From positions 1-61,504 of the forward strand of contig DASQUP010000144.1 of assembly GCA_035641235.1 (NCBI GenBank): a stretch of 61,504 nucleotides of DNA, written 5' to 3'. This stretch comes from DASQUP01 sp035641235 (GTDB lineage: Bacteria > Actinomycetota > CADDZG01 > WHSQ01). Positions 8,222-16,777 of the stretch are shown here, piece by piece. How positions within the stretch are numbered: the first letter of the stretch is position 1; every line of letters starts with the position of its first letter. Made by a program: the position numbers and the translations under genes. The notes under the pieces were generated by a model. That model was not told the DNA's origin, made no database searches, and saw nothing but the letters and a program-made list of their open reading frames with translations.

Positions 8222-9397
8222 GTGAACCTCCTCGATCTGATCGTGATCCTCGTCGCCGTCGCATTGGCTTATCGCGGCTGGCACAAGGGACTCGTTGGCC
8301 AGGTTTTCGAGCTCGGCGGGGGGTTCCTCGGGCTGATTGTCGGAATCGCGGTGGGCCCTCGAATCGCCGCCGCGTTCACCGATCGCCCCGGGCTTCAGGG
8401 CGCGCTGATCTCGCTATTCGTCGTCTTCGTTCTGCTCTCGATCGGGCAGACGGCCGGCTACATCGTCGGTCACAGAGGTGGCGTCATGGCCAGGCGGGCA
8501 CGCCTGGGCGGTGTCAACCAGACCCTCGGCGCCGGTTTCGGCGTGGTCATCACCGTGATCACGCTGTGGCTCGTCGGCTCCTTACTCGTTTCCGTTCCGT
8601 CGCGCCCGCTTGCCAGGACCTTTCGGGGATCGGCGGTGCTGCGAGCGGTGAGCGACACGCTCCCGCGGCCACCCAACCTGGTCTTCTATCTGCGTCAGTA
8701 CCTCGACACATCGGGGTTCCCTCAGGTCTTTGCAGGGCTCCCCAGGCCCCTGGCCCCCCAGGTCGATCTCCCCGCTGGGCCTCAGGCGCGCGATGCAATC
8801 CGGGCTGCTCGGAGGTCAACCGTTCGGGTCGTCGTTCCCGCCTGTGGCGGGACACAGCTCGGAAGCGGCTGGGTTGCGGGGGAATCCACAGTCGTTACCA
8901 ATGCACACGTGCTCGCGGGGGGCGACACCATCACCATCGAGGACAACGCCGGGCGGCACGAGGGGCGGGTCGTCTTCTTCGACCCTCGCACGGATATCGC
9001 CGTCGTGAGGGTCGAGGGACTCGCCGGTCCGCCGCTCGACCTTGATGAGCGTGCGCTCGGCCGGGGAGAGGGGGGAGCAACCCTCGGATATCCGGGCGGG
9101 GGGCCGCTGGACGTTCACCCGGCGGCGGTGCGTGACCGGTATACGGCCGTTGGCCTCGATATCTACGGTCAGCGCGAGGTGTCGCGCGAGGTGTATGAAT
9201 TGAGATCACCGGTCAAGCAGGGAGATTCGGGCGGGCCGTTTGTGCTGCCGAACGGATCCGTTGCCGGCGTGGTTTTTGCGGCTTCCACGACTGATAGTGA
9301 TACGGGATACGCGCTCACCGGTGACGAGGTCATGGACGAGATCGAAGAGGGGCTGTCGGCGGCATCGCCCGTGCCCACGGGCCGGTGCACCCACTAG
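8222..9397 (+). CDS. marP: MarP-like membrane serine protease (CvpA domain plus trypsin-like domain)
   Basis: Membrane-anchored periplasmic protease; in M. tuberculosis MarP supports acid resistance by cleaving a peptidoglycan hydrolase. 391 residues. Residues 1-125 form a CvpA-type four-helix membrane domain; the protease domain follows from about 200. Catalytic triad: His229 in TNAHV, Asp258 in DPRTDIAVVRV, Ser336 in GDSGGP. Cys208 and Cys389 are placed like the disulfide pair that stabilises MarP (Cys214/Cys395 there), a strong family match. GTG 8222 is the likely start. Confidence 0.92.
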   Translation: MNLLDLIVILVAVALAYRGWHKGLVGQVFELGGGFLGLIVGIAVGPRIAAAFTDRPGLQGALISLFVVFVLLSIGQTAGYIVGHRGGVMARRARLGGVNQTLGAGFGVVITVITLWLVGSLLVSVPSRPLARTFRGSAVLRAVSDTLPRPPNLVFYLRQYLDTSGFPQVFAGLPRPLAPQVDLPAGPQARDAIRAARRSTVRVVVPACGGTQLGSGWVAGESTVVTNAHVLAGGDTITIEDNAGRHEGRVVFFDPRTDIAVVRVEGLAGPPLDLDERALGRGEGGATLGYPGGGPLDVHPAAVRDRYTAVGLDIYGQREVSREVYELRSPVKQGDSGGPFVLPNGSVAGVVFAASTTDSDTGYALTGDEVMDEIEEGLSAASPVPTGRCTH

Positions 9398-9405
9398 AGG
9401 CCAGC

Positions 9406-9433
9406 GCCCGGGCCGCGTGGTTGCGACCCGGGC
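9406..9433. terminator. Hairpin between convergent genes
   Basis: GCCCGGG (9406-9412) pairs with CCCGGGC (9427-9433) across a 14-nt loop, 9 bp after the protease stop and 15 bp from the cupredoxin stop on the other strand. No T tract, so termination strength is uncertain. Confidence 0.4.
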
Positions 9434-9447
9434 TTCTCCGCTGAGCT

Positions 9448-10203
9448 CTATTGGAACTCGATGGTGCCCTTCATGCCGTCCGAGTGGGGGGTGCACTCGA
9501 AGTCATAGGTCCCCGGTGGTGCATCGAATGTGATGCGCTGGGCGCTGTTGCTCGGAATCTGAAGGTCGACTCCAAGCTCCTCGATCGTAAAGGTGTGCAG
9601 GGTCGTGTCCTTGTTCTCGACGAACACCGACACCTCGCCCGCCTCGGCAGTGATGTGTTCGTGGGAGAACTCGATGTCCTGGGTGACGATTTCGATATCT
9701 CCCGCCTGCACGACGGCGGACTCGTGGGTAACGCGGGCGGCCGCAGCCGTTGCAATGGAGAGCCCGATCAGGGCGAGGGCGGCGAATCCGAGAGTGCGGG
9801 CGGCCGGGGAAGGTCCCGACTCCTTCGTCCGAACCGCGGCCACGGCCGCGCTGAGGAGGACCACGAGAAAGACAAGAATGACGCTAGTCATGATGAAGTC
9901 TTCGGTCGAGGCCGGCACCCTGAGGCTTGGAACGATGAAGGGAAGGTTCAGTAGCAGCGTGAGCACCCCAACTACGCCGAGGAAGATTGCGCCCCCCTTC
10001 CGGCGCCGGCGAATGATCAGAGCTCCGATGACAAACGGCGCCGCGAATATGAGCAGAGGCGGGATGAACTCGCCGAACACCACCATGCCGCCGATCATCG
10101 CGGCGGCTACCCCCAGGGCGCTCCAGAACAGCAACTCCGTCCATCCGATCCCGGCCGCCCGAGCCGTTTCCGGTCCCGTCGGGCGGGCCTCCGTGGTCTG
10201 CAT
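9448..10203 (-). CDS. Membrane-bound cupredoxin-domain protein
   Basis: 251 residues. The N-terminal half has about five hydrophobic helices; the C-terminal 90 residues form a cupredoxin-like domain outside the membrane. Type 1 copper ligands are recognisable: His in TTLHTFTIEEL, then Cys, His and Met in FECTPHSDGMKG. The start is taken at ATG 10203 because GGGAGG lies 6 nt upstream; an in-frame ATG 14 codons earlier lacks a ribosome site. It is one of three membrane cupredoxins in the window (see 47276, 53479) but the least similar. Likely an electron carrier or copper sensor for respiration. Confidence 0.82.
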   Translation of the reverse strand: MQTTEARPTGPETARAAGIGWTELLFWSALGVAAAMIGGMVVFGEFIPPLLIFAAPFVIGALIIRRRRKGGAIFLGVVGVLTLLLNLPFIVPSLRVPASTEDFIMTSVILVFLVVLLSAAVAAVRTKESGPSPAARTLGFAALALIGLSIATAAAARVTHESAVVQAGDIEIVTQDIEFSHEHITAEAGEVSVFVENKDTTLHTFTIEELGVDLQIPSNSAQRITFDAPPGTYDFECTPHSDGMKGTIEFQ

Positions 10204-10351
10204 CTCGAACCTCCCGTTCATAGCGAGCTGGATGTCGAGAGCCATGAAACGGGACCGGCGTCCGGAAATCGTTACGGAACGGCGGCCGCCCTGAGGTTCG
10301 CTACATCAAGCCGCCCTCACCGGCCTCAGGTTGCAGAGCCTCCTGGCTGAA

Positions 10352-10389
10352 ATGGCAATCAACCACGAAATATCGTGGCTGAGTGCCAT
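10352..10389. repeat. 38-bp nested palindrome, possible terminator
   Basis: ATGGCA / TGCCAT outer arms (10352-10357, 10384-10389) enclose, after 5+5 unpaired bases, CCACGA / TCGTGG with an AATA loop. It lies 39 bp downstream of the SDR gene (leftward). The outer arms match those of the hairpin at 19303. Confidence 0.55.
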
Positions 10390-10428
10390 CTCGGGAGATG
10401 AGGCCGCGGGGGGCGCCCGGCGGCGCGG

Positions 10429-11193
10429 TCAGGCAGTCTGGCCGCCGTCGATGACCAGGGTCGCGCCCGTGATGAAGGAGGCGGCATCCGAGGCGAGGAA
10501 GACCGCCGCTCCCACGACCTCCTCCGCCTGTCCCCAGCGGCCCATCGGGATCGAGGACACGACCGCCCTATCCGATTCCACGTCCTCCCTCAGGTTTGCA
10601 TTGAGTTCGGTGGCGATCCATCCTGGGGCGATTGAGTTCACCCGCACTCCGGAGCCTGCCAGTTCCTTGGCGACCGCCTGGCTCATTAGGCGGATGGCGC
10701 CCTTGGCAGCGGAGTAGAAGGACAGGGTCATCGCGCCCTCAATGCCGGCGACCGAAGCCATCTGGATTATCGATCCGCCGCTCCCGTCGACCATGCGCTG
10801 TGCCGCGAGTTGCGTGGCGTGGAACGTCGCATCGGCGTTGACTCGCATAACTTTCGACCATCCCTCCGGCCTAAGGGCAAGCAGGGGTGCGGTGAATCTC
10901 GCTCCTCCCGCATTGTTCATGAGGATGTCGAGACCTCCCAGCTCGAAGACCGTGCGGTCCATGAGGTTCTCGATCTGGTCCCGCTCGTTGACGTCGGTGG
11001 GAACGACTATGGCGCGCCGCCCAAGAGATTCGATTTCCGCACCGACTGACTCAAGGTCATCCTTGCTCCGCGCAGCCAGTGAGACATCGGCCCCCGCGCG
11101 TGCAAAGCCAAGCGCTATCGCCCGGCCTATACCGCGCGATGCTCCAGTCACGATCGCTACCTTGCCCTGAAGAGAAAACATCTCGGTGCTCAC
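10429..11193 (-). CDS. SDR-family oxidoreductase (FabG-like)
   Basis: NAD(P)-dependent short-chain dehydrogenase, cytoplasmic, substrate unknown. About 254 residues from the GTG at 11193 (GGGGGT just upstream) or 250 from the ATG at 11181. It shows the dinucleotide motif TGASRGIG (about 16-23), NNAGG (about 95), the catalytic Ser in QMASVAG and the Y-x3-K in FYSAAKGAI, and ends in the usual SFITGATLVIDGGQT. FabG-type 3-oxoacyl-ACP reductase is the nearest general class, but many relatives act on other alcohols. Divergent from the gene at 11241. Confidence 0.88.
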   Translation of the reverse strand: MSTEMFSLQGKVAIVTGASRGIGRAIALGFARAGADVSLAARSKDDLESVGAEIESLGRRAIVVPTDVNERDQIENLMDRTVFELGGLDILMNNAGGARFTAPLLALRPEGWSKVMRVNADATFHATQLAAQRMVDGSGGSIIQMASVAGIEGAMTLSFYSAAKGAIRLMSQAVAKELAGSGVRVNSIAPGWIATELNANLREDVESDRAVVSSIPMGRWGQAEEVVGAAVFLASDAASFITGATLVIDGGQTA

Positions 11194-11240
11194 GATCACC
11201 CCCGGAATCGGACGGCTCGATCCGCCTTTAGCATGCTCGC

Positions 11241-12017
11241 ATGTCTGAACTGTTGGAGAGAAGCAGAGCGGAACTGGTGTCCGCCGGCATAACTGGACCA
11301 CACCAGTCACATTCACGCGAAAACGCGATCGGTAAGATCAGGGCGATCATCTCGGATGTTACGGAGGACACCTTTGGGATCTCCGGCTTGGACAAGTATT
11401 CCGCACAGGAGATCCTGGCGTTCGTCTCCGACCTGACCGGCTGCCCGAACGACATCGCGGATATCGGCGGCTACGACGAGATCGATCCCGACAAGACGAT
11501 CGATGGGATCGTTGCCGCGGCGCGCCGGCTGAAGCGTTCGGCCGAAAACGGAGATCTGTTGTTCATCGCGACAGGACATCCAACCGGCCTACTGGAGCAC
11601 CACATCAGAGTCGCGGACGCATACCGGCGCGCCGGTGGAAAGATCCTGCGACTTAGCGAGGACGAACGCGTCGCGTGGAAGCGAGGGCGGCACCGGGAGA
11701 TCCGGTACTCGGGCGGTGTGGGATGCCTCGCCGACTGGGGAGCACTCCTTCACACGCACTCGGCCGAGCCGATGGAAGGACTGTTGGACGCCGGCCCGTG
11801 GCCCGACCTCGTCGTAGGCGACCACGGCTTCGCCGGGGCCGCGATCGAACGAGGCATTCCGACGATCGCGATCATGGACATCAACGATCCCGCGCTCGCG
11901 GTGGCATGGGCCGAAGGAAATGACGTGTCCATTGTTCCGATGGACGACAACCGCCTGCCGCGCCTCTACGAGCCTTCGTGGCAGATCTTCGAAGCGATCT
12001 TGGGAGGGGACCTGTGA
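11241..12017 (+). CDS. Conserved actinobacterial protein, possible phosphatase
   Basis: 258 residues, no membrane segment or signal. It contains TGPHQSHSRENAIGKI near the N-terminus, FIATGHPTGLLEHHIRVADA in the middle and VVGDHGFAGAAIERGIPTIA later. Relatives in actinobacteria are often annotated only as phosphatase; I do not see a classical phosphatase active site, so this is weak. A TAGCAT -10-like hexamer ends 6 bp before the ATG, which suggests a leaderless mRNA. It overlaps the next gene (stop TGA within GTGA), so the two are co-translated. Confidence 0.6.
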   Translation: MSELLERSRAELVSAGITGPHQSHSRENAIGKIRAIISDVTEDTFGISGLDKYSAQEILAFVSDLTGCPNDIADIGGYDEIDPDKTIDGIVAAARRLKRSAENGDLLFIATGHPTGLLEHHIRVADAYRRAGGKILRLSEDERVAWKRGRHREIRYSGGVGCLADWGALLHTHSAEPMEGLLDAGPWPDLVVGDHGFAGAAIERGIPTIAIMDINDPALAVAWAEGNDVSIVPMDDNRLPRLYEPSWQIFEAILGGDL

Positions 12018-12964
12018 GCGACATGCAAACTGCCGTCCAGACCGTTCTTGGAGAGTGCCTGGCCGTTCAACCGGGCGAGAGCGTGCTCGTCGTCACCGAC
12101 CCCAAGAGAAGATCGATCGCCGAGGCCCTCGTGGAACAAGCCCGCTTCATGGGCGCCGAAACCGTGCTGGCCGAGATGTCGGAGCGGGAAACAAACGGGA
12201 CGGAGCCACCTGCGACGGTGGCGGCCGCAATGCTCGAGTGCCATGTCTGCGTAGCTCCTACTACCAAATCCCTATCGCACACGCAGGCTCGACACGCGGC
12301 ATGCGAAAACGGCGCGCGCATTGCCACGATGCCCCAGGTCACTGAAGACATGTTGCTGCGCACGATGTCATCGGACTACTCAGAGGTGCGGAGGAAGTCG
12401 TCGGCCGTCGCCAAACTGCTGACCGACGGAAGGGAAGTCCACGTAACTACGGACGCTGGGACAGACGTCACCCTCCTCATCGATGGACGGCAGGGGCTGG
12501 CCGACGACGGTGACATTCGGGAGCGAGGGGGATTCGGGAATCTCCCCGCGGGAGAGGGCTTCATTGCGCCCGTGGAGAACGCGACGCAGGGACGCATAGT
12601 TTTCGACGGCTCCATGTGGCCGATGGGCAGACTTTCGTCTCCCCTCACCATCGAGATCGAAGATGGCTATGCCACGGCCATGAGCGGGGAGGCTGCCGCC
12701 GAATTCAAATCGATAGTCGAGCCGTACGGGCGTGAAGCGTTTGCGGTCGCCGAACTCGGCATCGGGACCAATGAACGTGCGACCTTGACGGGTAACGTGC
12801 TGGAAGACGAGAAGATTCTGGGCACGATTCACGTAGCCTTCGGCGACAACCACTCATTTGGGGGAACAATTCGAGTGTCGTCACATCAAGACGGCATCGT
12901 CCTCAAACCCACCGTGCGAATCGACGGGACGACGGTGCTCGAGGACGGCCACCTCCTAGTTTGA
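12014..12964 (+). CDS. M29-like aminopeptidase family protein
   Basis: 316 residues from GTG 12014, overlapping the previous stop. The sequence resembles the thermophilic aminopeptidase (M29/AmpS) superfamily: an N-terminal domain with QPGESVLVVTD and a C-terminal domain with AELGIGTNERATLTGNVLED and GTIHVAFGDNHSFGG, where the family places metal ligands (Glu, His, Asp). Expected activity is release of N-terminal residues with divalent metals. Only part of the family's ligand set can be assigned by eye, and the protein is shorter than classical M29 enzymes (about 400), so the biochemical function is tentative. Confidence 0.7.
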   Translation: MSDMQTAVQTVLGECLAVQPGESVLVVTDPKRRSIAEALVEQARFMGAETVLAEMSERETNGTEPPATVAAAMLECHVCVAPTTKSLSHTQARHAACENGARIATMPQVTEDMLLRTMSSDYSEVRRKSSAVAKLLTDGREVHVTTDAGTDVTLLIDGRQGLADDGDIRERGGFGNLPAGEGFIAPVENATQGRIVFDGSMWPMGRLSSPLTIEIEDGYATAMSGEAAAEFKSIVEPYGREAFAVAELGIGTNERATLTGNVLEDEKILGTIHVAFGDNHSFGGTIRVSSHQDGIVLKPTVRIDGTTVLEDGHLLV

Positions 12965-13000
12965 GTCGGGAAGCCACGCCGATGAGGCCGACCGGGAGCC

Positions 13001-13017
13001 TCAGAACCCCGTTCTGA
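13001..13017. terminator. Small hairpin after the M29-like gene
   Basis: TCAGAAC / GTTCTGA with a CCC loop, 36 bp past the stop. Without a T tract; it also abuts the promoter of the HTH gene, so it could act as an operator instead. Confidence 0.35.
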
Positions 13018-13042
13018 CCAGCCCAAACTTCCCTTGTATACT
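13014..13042 (+). promoter_or_regulatory. Promoter of the HTH gene, probably leaderless
   Basis: TATACT (13037-13042) is a strong -10 hexamer; the -35 position 17 bp upstream reads CTGACC. The ATG at 13052 is only 9 bp past the -10, so the message would have a leader of at most a few bases. Confidence 0.55.
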
Positions 13043-13051
13043 GCCGCCGAA

Positions 13052-13270
13052 ATGACCGAGTCGACTGAAGGCACCTCCGGTATCCCCGGCATGACCGGCC
13101 GATTCCTGACCGTTGCAGAGGTTGCGCGCCAGTTGCGGGTATCGAACATGACCGTGTACCGCCTCATCAAGTCCGGCAATCTCGGAGCCGTTCGGGTGGG
13201 ACGCGGCTACCGCATACCCGACGGCGATCTGCGTAAGTACCTCAGCCAGAGGTACATGGACGCCGGCTAG
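13052..13270 (+). CDS. Excisionase-type HTH DNA-binding protein
   Basis: 72-residue protein, almost entirely one MerR/excisionase-type winged helix-turn-helix (FLTVAEVARQLRVSNMTVYRLI, about 18-39, followed by the wing VRVGRGYRIP). No integrase or other phage gene is near, and this family is common in actinobacterial chromosomes as a developmental or housekeeping regulator (BldC is a relative). In mycobacteria the same small HTH gene stands between proC and the bS22 gene. Followed by a textbook terminator. Confidence 0.85.
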   Translation: MTESTEGTSGIPGMTGRFLTVAEVARQLRVSNMTVYRLIKSGNLGAVRVGRGYRIPDGDLRKYLSQRYMDAG

Positions 13271-13294
13271 ACCGGCCGGGAGGCGCCCTCAGAT

Positions 13295-13326
13295 GACCGC
13301 TCCCATGCGGGGGGAGCGGTCTTTTT
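13295..13326 (+). terminator. Intrinsic terminator after the HTH gene
   Basis: GACCGCTCCC (13295-13304) pairs perfectly with GGGAGCGGTC (13312-13321) across a 7-nt loop, followed by five T. The clearest rho-independent terminator in the window. Confidence 0.9.
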
Positions 13327-13361
13327 AGTGACTTGACCGAAGAGGCTCGAGGGGAACCGGT

Positions 13362-14258
13362 ATGAGGGCAAGGACGGAGATGGCGTACGAGCGTCTCCTG
13401 GCGAACCCAGGGGTCGTAATGCTGCTGGGAGCGCTCGACACGGGCAAGACGACCTTTGCCTTCGAGCTTGCCCGGCGCGCCCTTGACGCAGACGTGCCGT
13501 GCGCGATCGTTGATGCCGATATCGTCCAGTCGACCGTGGGCCCACCCACGACGGTAGGGATGAAAATGCTGCGGTCGGAGGGCGACCTCTCGCGGGACGC
13601 ACTCCGGGGGGCGGACGGGCTCGGATTTGTCGGAACCTTGATTCCCAAGGGCCATTTGCTCCCCCTGATATCAAGCACGGGCAAGCTCGTTCGGGCGGCG
13701 GCAGCGGGGGGCGCGGAACTCGTCATAGTCGACACAACGAGCCTCGTATCGGGGATCTACGGTCAAACACTCAAGTTCTTCAAGATGGATCTCGTAGCAC
13801 CGGATTTCGTCGTGGCCTTTGAACGCGGAGGCGAACTCGAACCTGTCGTCGGCCTGGCTCAGCGGTTCACTGGGGCCGAGGTCGTGGAGCTGGAAGTGGA
13901 TCCAGAGGTGAGGGTCCGGTCCGTCGATGAACGTATGACGTTTAGAGAGGAGCAGTTTGCGGCCTACTTTGCCAAGGGTGTCTCGCGCTGGCGCGTGAAG
14001 CCGACCGTCTTCATGCCGACCCTCCCGCCGGAGTTTGATCTCGCTCTGCTGGACAGTCTGGTAGTGGGTATGGAGGACGGCAGGGGTGCTTGCGTTGGCA
14101 TCGGCGTGCTCGAGCACGATCCGGGGGAGGACATCTTGCGTATGGTGTCGCCCGTGACGGAGGGCGTTAGAGGGCTACGGATCGGCTCATTGCGTATCGA
14201 GACGTCGGGCCGCTCGAAGGGTCCTGTCGACCTCCGCCAGTTGTTTGGTAGTGAGTGA
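13362..14258 (+). CDS. Clp1/Grc3-like P-loop protein, possible polynucleotide 5'-kinase
   Basis: 298 residues. A Walker A loop GALDTGKTT (23-31) and a following DADIVQSTVGPPTTVG (51-66) match the Clp1_P kinase domain, whose archaeal and eukaryotic members phosphorylate 5'-OH RNA ends. A later VIVDTTSLVSG fits the Walker B region. The C-terminal 100 residues lack the eukaryotic Clp1 C-terminal domain. Predicted cytoplasmic RNA-end kinase, but substrate and activity are inferred only from family. It starts 35 bp after a strong terminator and is followed by a ribosomal micro-protein gene, which fits an RNA-related role. Confidence 0.75.
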   Translation: MRARTEMAYERLLANPGVVMLLGALDTGKTTFAFELARRALDADVPCAIVDADIVQSTVGPPTTVGMKMLRSEGDLSRDALRGADGLGFVGTLIPKGHLLPLISSTGKLVRAAAAGGAELVIVDTTSLVSGIYGQTLKFFKMDLVAPDFVVAFERGGELEPVVGLAQRFTGAEVVELEVDPEVRVRSVDERMTFREEQFAAYFAKGVSRWRVKPTVFMPTLPPEFDLALLDSLVVGMEDGRGACVGIGVLEHDPGEDILRMVSPVTEGVRGLRIGSLRIETSGRSKGPVDLRQLFGSE

Positions 14259-14336
14259 CGTTCGCAGAGAGCGGTCGAGGATGTACCCTCCCTGCGCCCG
14301 TGCAAAGAGGAATTAGATGAGAGGGAAAGGAGGCTT

Positions 14337-14438
14337 ATGCCGTCGCTCGTAAAGAAACGCCGCAAGAAGATGCGCAAGAAGAAGCATCGCAAGATGCTGA
14401 AGAAGACTCGCTGGCAGAGGCGTCAGCAGGGTAAGTAG
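14337..14438 (+). CDS. bS22 / AURKAIP1-COX24-type ribosomal micro-protein
   Basis: 33 residues beginning MPSLVKKRRKKMRKKKHRKM and ending in basic RRQQGK. It matches the very short, Lys/Arg-rich actinobacterial 30S protein bS22 (relatives start with SVIKKRRKRM-type sequence). AAAGGAGG stands 5 nt upstream, one of the best ribosome sites here. It is too short for routine gene finders. It sits in the conserved actinobacterial order HTH - bS22 - epimerase - acyltransferase. Confidence 0.92.
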   Translation: MPSLVKKRRKKMRKKKHRKMLKKTRWQRRQQGK

Positions 14439-14479
14439 CGGCCCTTCGACCCGACGCATTGGTCGTGGCAAGGTGTGGA

Positions 14480-14773
14480 CTAAGTCATCGTCAGGGTCGT
14501 TTCCTCCTCGGATTCCCCCGGAAACTGAGCCGCCCGGCGGCGTCGCGCAATCAGGTAGCGGCGCTCCTGCGGGGTCATACCGCCCCATATTCCGAACCGC
14601 TCTCCGGCGGCCAGGGCGAACTCAAGACATTGCTCCCGGACGGAGCACGTAAAACAGATCGCCTTCGCTTCGTCTCCGTCCTGATCCGTCGGCGGATAGA
14701 AGCTCTCCACCGAGAACTCGCGGCAGGCAGCTAGATCCTGCCACACAAGCTCCCGCGTTGGCGGCTCAAACAT
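14480..14773 (-). CDS. WhiB-family iron-sulfur transcription factor
   Basis: 97 residues from the ATG at 14773 (a TTG at 14809 would add 12). Four Cys (18, 40, 43, 49) in the C-x21-C-x2-C-x5-C pattern bind a [4Fe-4S] cluster; GIWGGM (about 61-66) is the WhiB turn and RRYLIARRRR the basic DNA-contact tail. WhiB proteins act with the primary sigma factor and occur only in actinobacteria and their phages. The exact subfamily (WhiB1-7) is not assigned. Confidence 0.95.
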   Translation of the reverse strand: MFEPPTRELVWQDLAACREFSVESFYPPTDQDGDEAKAICFTCSVREQCLEFALAAGERFGIWGGMTPQERRYLIARRRRAAQFPGESEEETTLTMT

Positions 14774-14901
14774 CCCATCCCCCCCCGATAGAGGATCGTT
14801 GATGTGCAACTTAGCCGAAATCGCGGCGGCGTTTGACCACCTCGTCGTTTTGCTTGGAGATCCGTCCGTTATGGGCGAGGACTGCTGGATAGGATCGCGG
14901 A

Positions 14902-15723
14902 GTGAAGAAGCGAGAAATCGTCACATTCCTTTCGGACTACGGCCTCGAAGACGAGTTCGTCGGCGTCTGCCACGGCGTGATGCTCGGCATCGCGCCCCAC
15001 CTGAAGATCATCGATGTGAACCACAACATCCTTCGCCAGGACATCCGGCATGGTGCAATCGTTCTCGAGCAATCGATTCCTTTTTTGCCTGATTCCGTAC
15101 ATCTTGCGGTAGTTGATCCCACCGTCGGGTCGCACAGGCGCGCAGTTGCGGTGGAAACGGGATGGGGCGAGATCTTTGTCGGTCCCGACAATGGGCTGTT
15201 GATTCCGGCCGCACGTGCGTCGGGGGGTATCCGGCGCGTTCACGAAATCGTGAATGAGAGCTTTCTCCTCCGACCCGTGTCGCGCACGTTCCATGGGCGC
15301 GATGTGTTCGCTCCGGCAACGGCTCATATTGCAAACGGCGTCGATCCCGCCGAACTCGGCCCGGCGATGGCGGAAGAAGACCTATCACAGCTCGAGATAC
15401 CTCAAGCCTGGATACACGACGATCACTTGCACGCCGAGGTCCTTCAGGTGGATCGTTTCGGCAATCTGCAGCTGAATGTCTTTCGGCCTCAGCTCGAACA
15501 GATCGGACTCGATGGAGGCATGAGAATCGAGATGCGTCTAGAGGGCCACCGTCTCGCCGTTGAATTTTGCGGCGCTTTCGCCGACGTTAAGGCGGGCGAT
15601 TACGTGCTCGTCGAAGATTCGTATCGGTACCTCTCACTGGCGGTGAACAAGGGCGACGCACGCGCCAGGCTGCGCGCTCAAGCAGGTTCGACGGTGATCG
15701 TGGGGCCTGCGGTGGAGGCTTAG
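14902..15723 (+). CDS. SAM hydrolase (SAM hydroxide adenosyltransferase, DUF62)
   Basis: 273 residues, GTG start. The DUF62 family hydrolyses S-adenosylmethionine to adenosine and methionine; fluorinases and chlorinases are relatives. Motifs: TFLSDYGLEDEFVG (8-21, substrate Asp), VDPTVGS (about 72-78), FVGPDNGLLIP (about 92-102) and FHGRDVFAPATAHIA (about 130-144), which gives the Asp-Arg-His set used by the hydrolases. The long loop typical of halogenases is not evident. It begins a run (SAM hydrolase, epimerase, acyltransferase) with 4-bp spacing or overlap. Confidence 0.9.
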   Translation: MKKREIVTFLSDYGLEDEFVGVCHGVMLGIAPHLKIIDVNHNILRQDIRHGAIVLEQSIPFLPDSVHLAVVDPTVGSHRRAVAVETGWGEIFVGPDNGLLIPAARASGGIRRVHEIVNESFLLRPVSRTFHGRDVFAPATAHIANGVDPAELGPAMAEEDLSQLEIPQAWIHDDHLHAEVLQVDRFGNLQLNVFRPQLEQIGLDGGMRIEMRLEGHRLAVEFCGAFADVKAGDYVLVEDSYRYLSLAVNKGDARARLRAQAGSTVIVGPAVEA

Positions 15724-15727
15724 AGGC

Positions 15728-16777
15728 GTGGCTGAAGGTGGACGGCGGGTACTCATCACAGGGGTCTCTAGGTTTCTGGGCCTTCGCCTGGCGCGCCTTT
15801 TGGGAGAAGACGAGGACATCGAGGAAGTCTTCGGGGTGGATCTCGACGATCCACCGGGCGACGTACCGCGGCTTGAGTTCATCCGCGCCGACATACGGAG
15901 CCCGCTGATAGCTCGCGTATTGAATGCTACGCGTGTCGACACACTCGTGCATACGAACATCACGTCGAGCGAAGGGCGCGCCGGCAGCCGCTCACAAATG
16001 AAGGAAATCAATGTGATCGGGACCATGCAGCTCATGGCAGCAGCTCAGCACGCGGAACGATTGCGCCGCGTCGTCGTCAAATCTTCCGGAGCGATCTACG
16101 GTCGACTGATCGCAGAGCCGTCTATCCTGACGGAGGACCACGCATCGCGGCGCGGCGATCTCGCCGGCTACGGGAAGGACTGTGCGGAGGCGGAGACATA
16201 CGCACGTGACTTCGGCCGGCGGCGCTCCGATGTCGAACTTGTGATCCTGAGGACTCAGAACATGGTGGGTCCAACCATCGACACCAGCATGACCGAGTAT
16301 TTGTCGTTGCCAATTGTGCCCACCGCCTTGGGTTACGACCCTCGGATCCAGCTGCTCCACGAAGAAGATGCGCTGGAGGCGCTTCATAGCTCCGTCATGA
16401 GTGCCCCTCGCGGCATCTACAACCTCGCCGGAGACGGCGTCGTCTATCTGTCGCAGGCGATACGAAGGCTGGGCCGGCTCCCGCTGCCCTTGCTTCAGCC
16501 GACTGCGGCTTCGGCGGCATCGCTGCTTCGCCGTTTCAACCTCGTGGACTTTCCGCCGGACCAATTGGCCGTTCTCATGTACGGGCGGGTTTTGGATACA
16601 ACACGCGCCCGTGAGGCGTTTGGTTTTGCCCCGCGTTACTCGACGGTGGACGCGATCGAGGATCTCCGGGAGCGAAGATCACCTGAGGTGCGGCCGCGAG
16701 CGCGCAGACATCACTCGTGGGAACGAGAGCTCTTCGACTACCTCAACCGCAGGGGACGAAGCACGGAGTTCGTGTGA
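15728..16777 (+). CDS. NAD-dependent epimerase/dehydratase family protein
   Basis: 349 residues, GTG start 4 bp after the previous stop. Extended-SDR fold: ITGVSRFLG (10-18), VKSSGAIYG with the catalytic Ser/Tyr region, and YGKDCAEAE carrying the YxxxK-like pair. The C-terminus is Arg-rich. Its mycobacterial positional counterpart is galE2 (Rv0501), whose substrate is not settled. It overlaps the acyltransferase gene (GTGA), which suggests a lipid or glycolipid role for the pair. Confidence 0.85.
   Translation: MAEGGRRVLITGVSRFLGLRLARLLGEDEDIEEVFGVDLDDPPGDVPRLEFIRADIRSPLIARVLNATRVDTLVHTNITSSEGRAGSRSQMKEINVIGTMQLMAAAQHAERLRRVVVKSSGAIYGRLIAEPSILTEDHASRRGDLAGYGKDCAEAETYARDFGRRRSDVELVILRTQNMVGPTIDTSMTEYLSLPIVPTALGYDPRIQLLHEEDALEALHSSVMSAPRGIYNLAGDGVVYLSQAIRRLGRLPLPLLQPTAASAASLLRRFNLVDFPPDQLAVLMYGRVLDTTRAREAFGFAPRYSTVDAIEDLRERRSPEVRPRARRHHSWERELFDYLNRRGRSTEFV

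Noticed and set aside
13052..13270. Prophage excisionase
   Set aside because: No integrase, attachment site or phage gene near; the gene has a conserved chromosomal position in actinobacteria.
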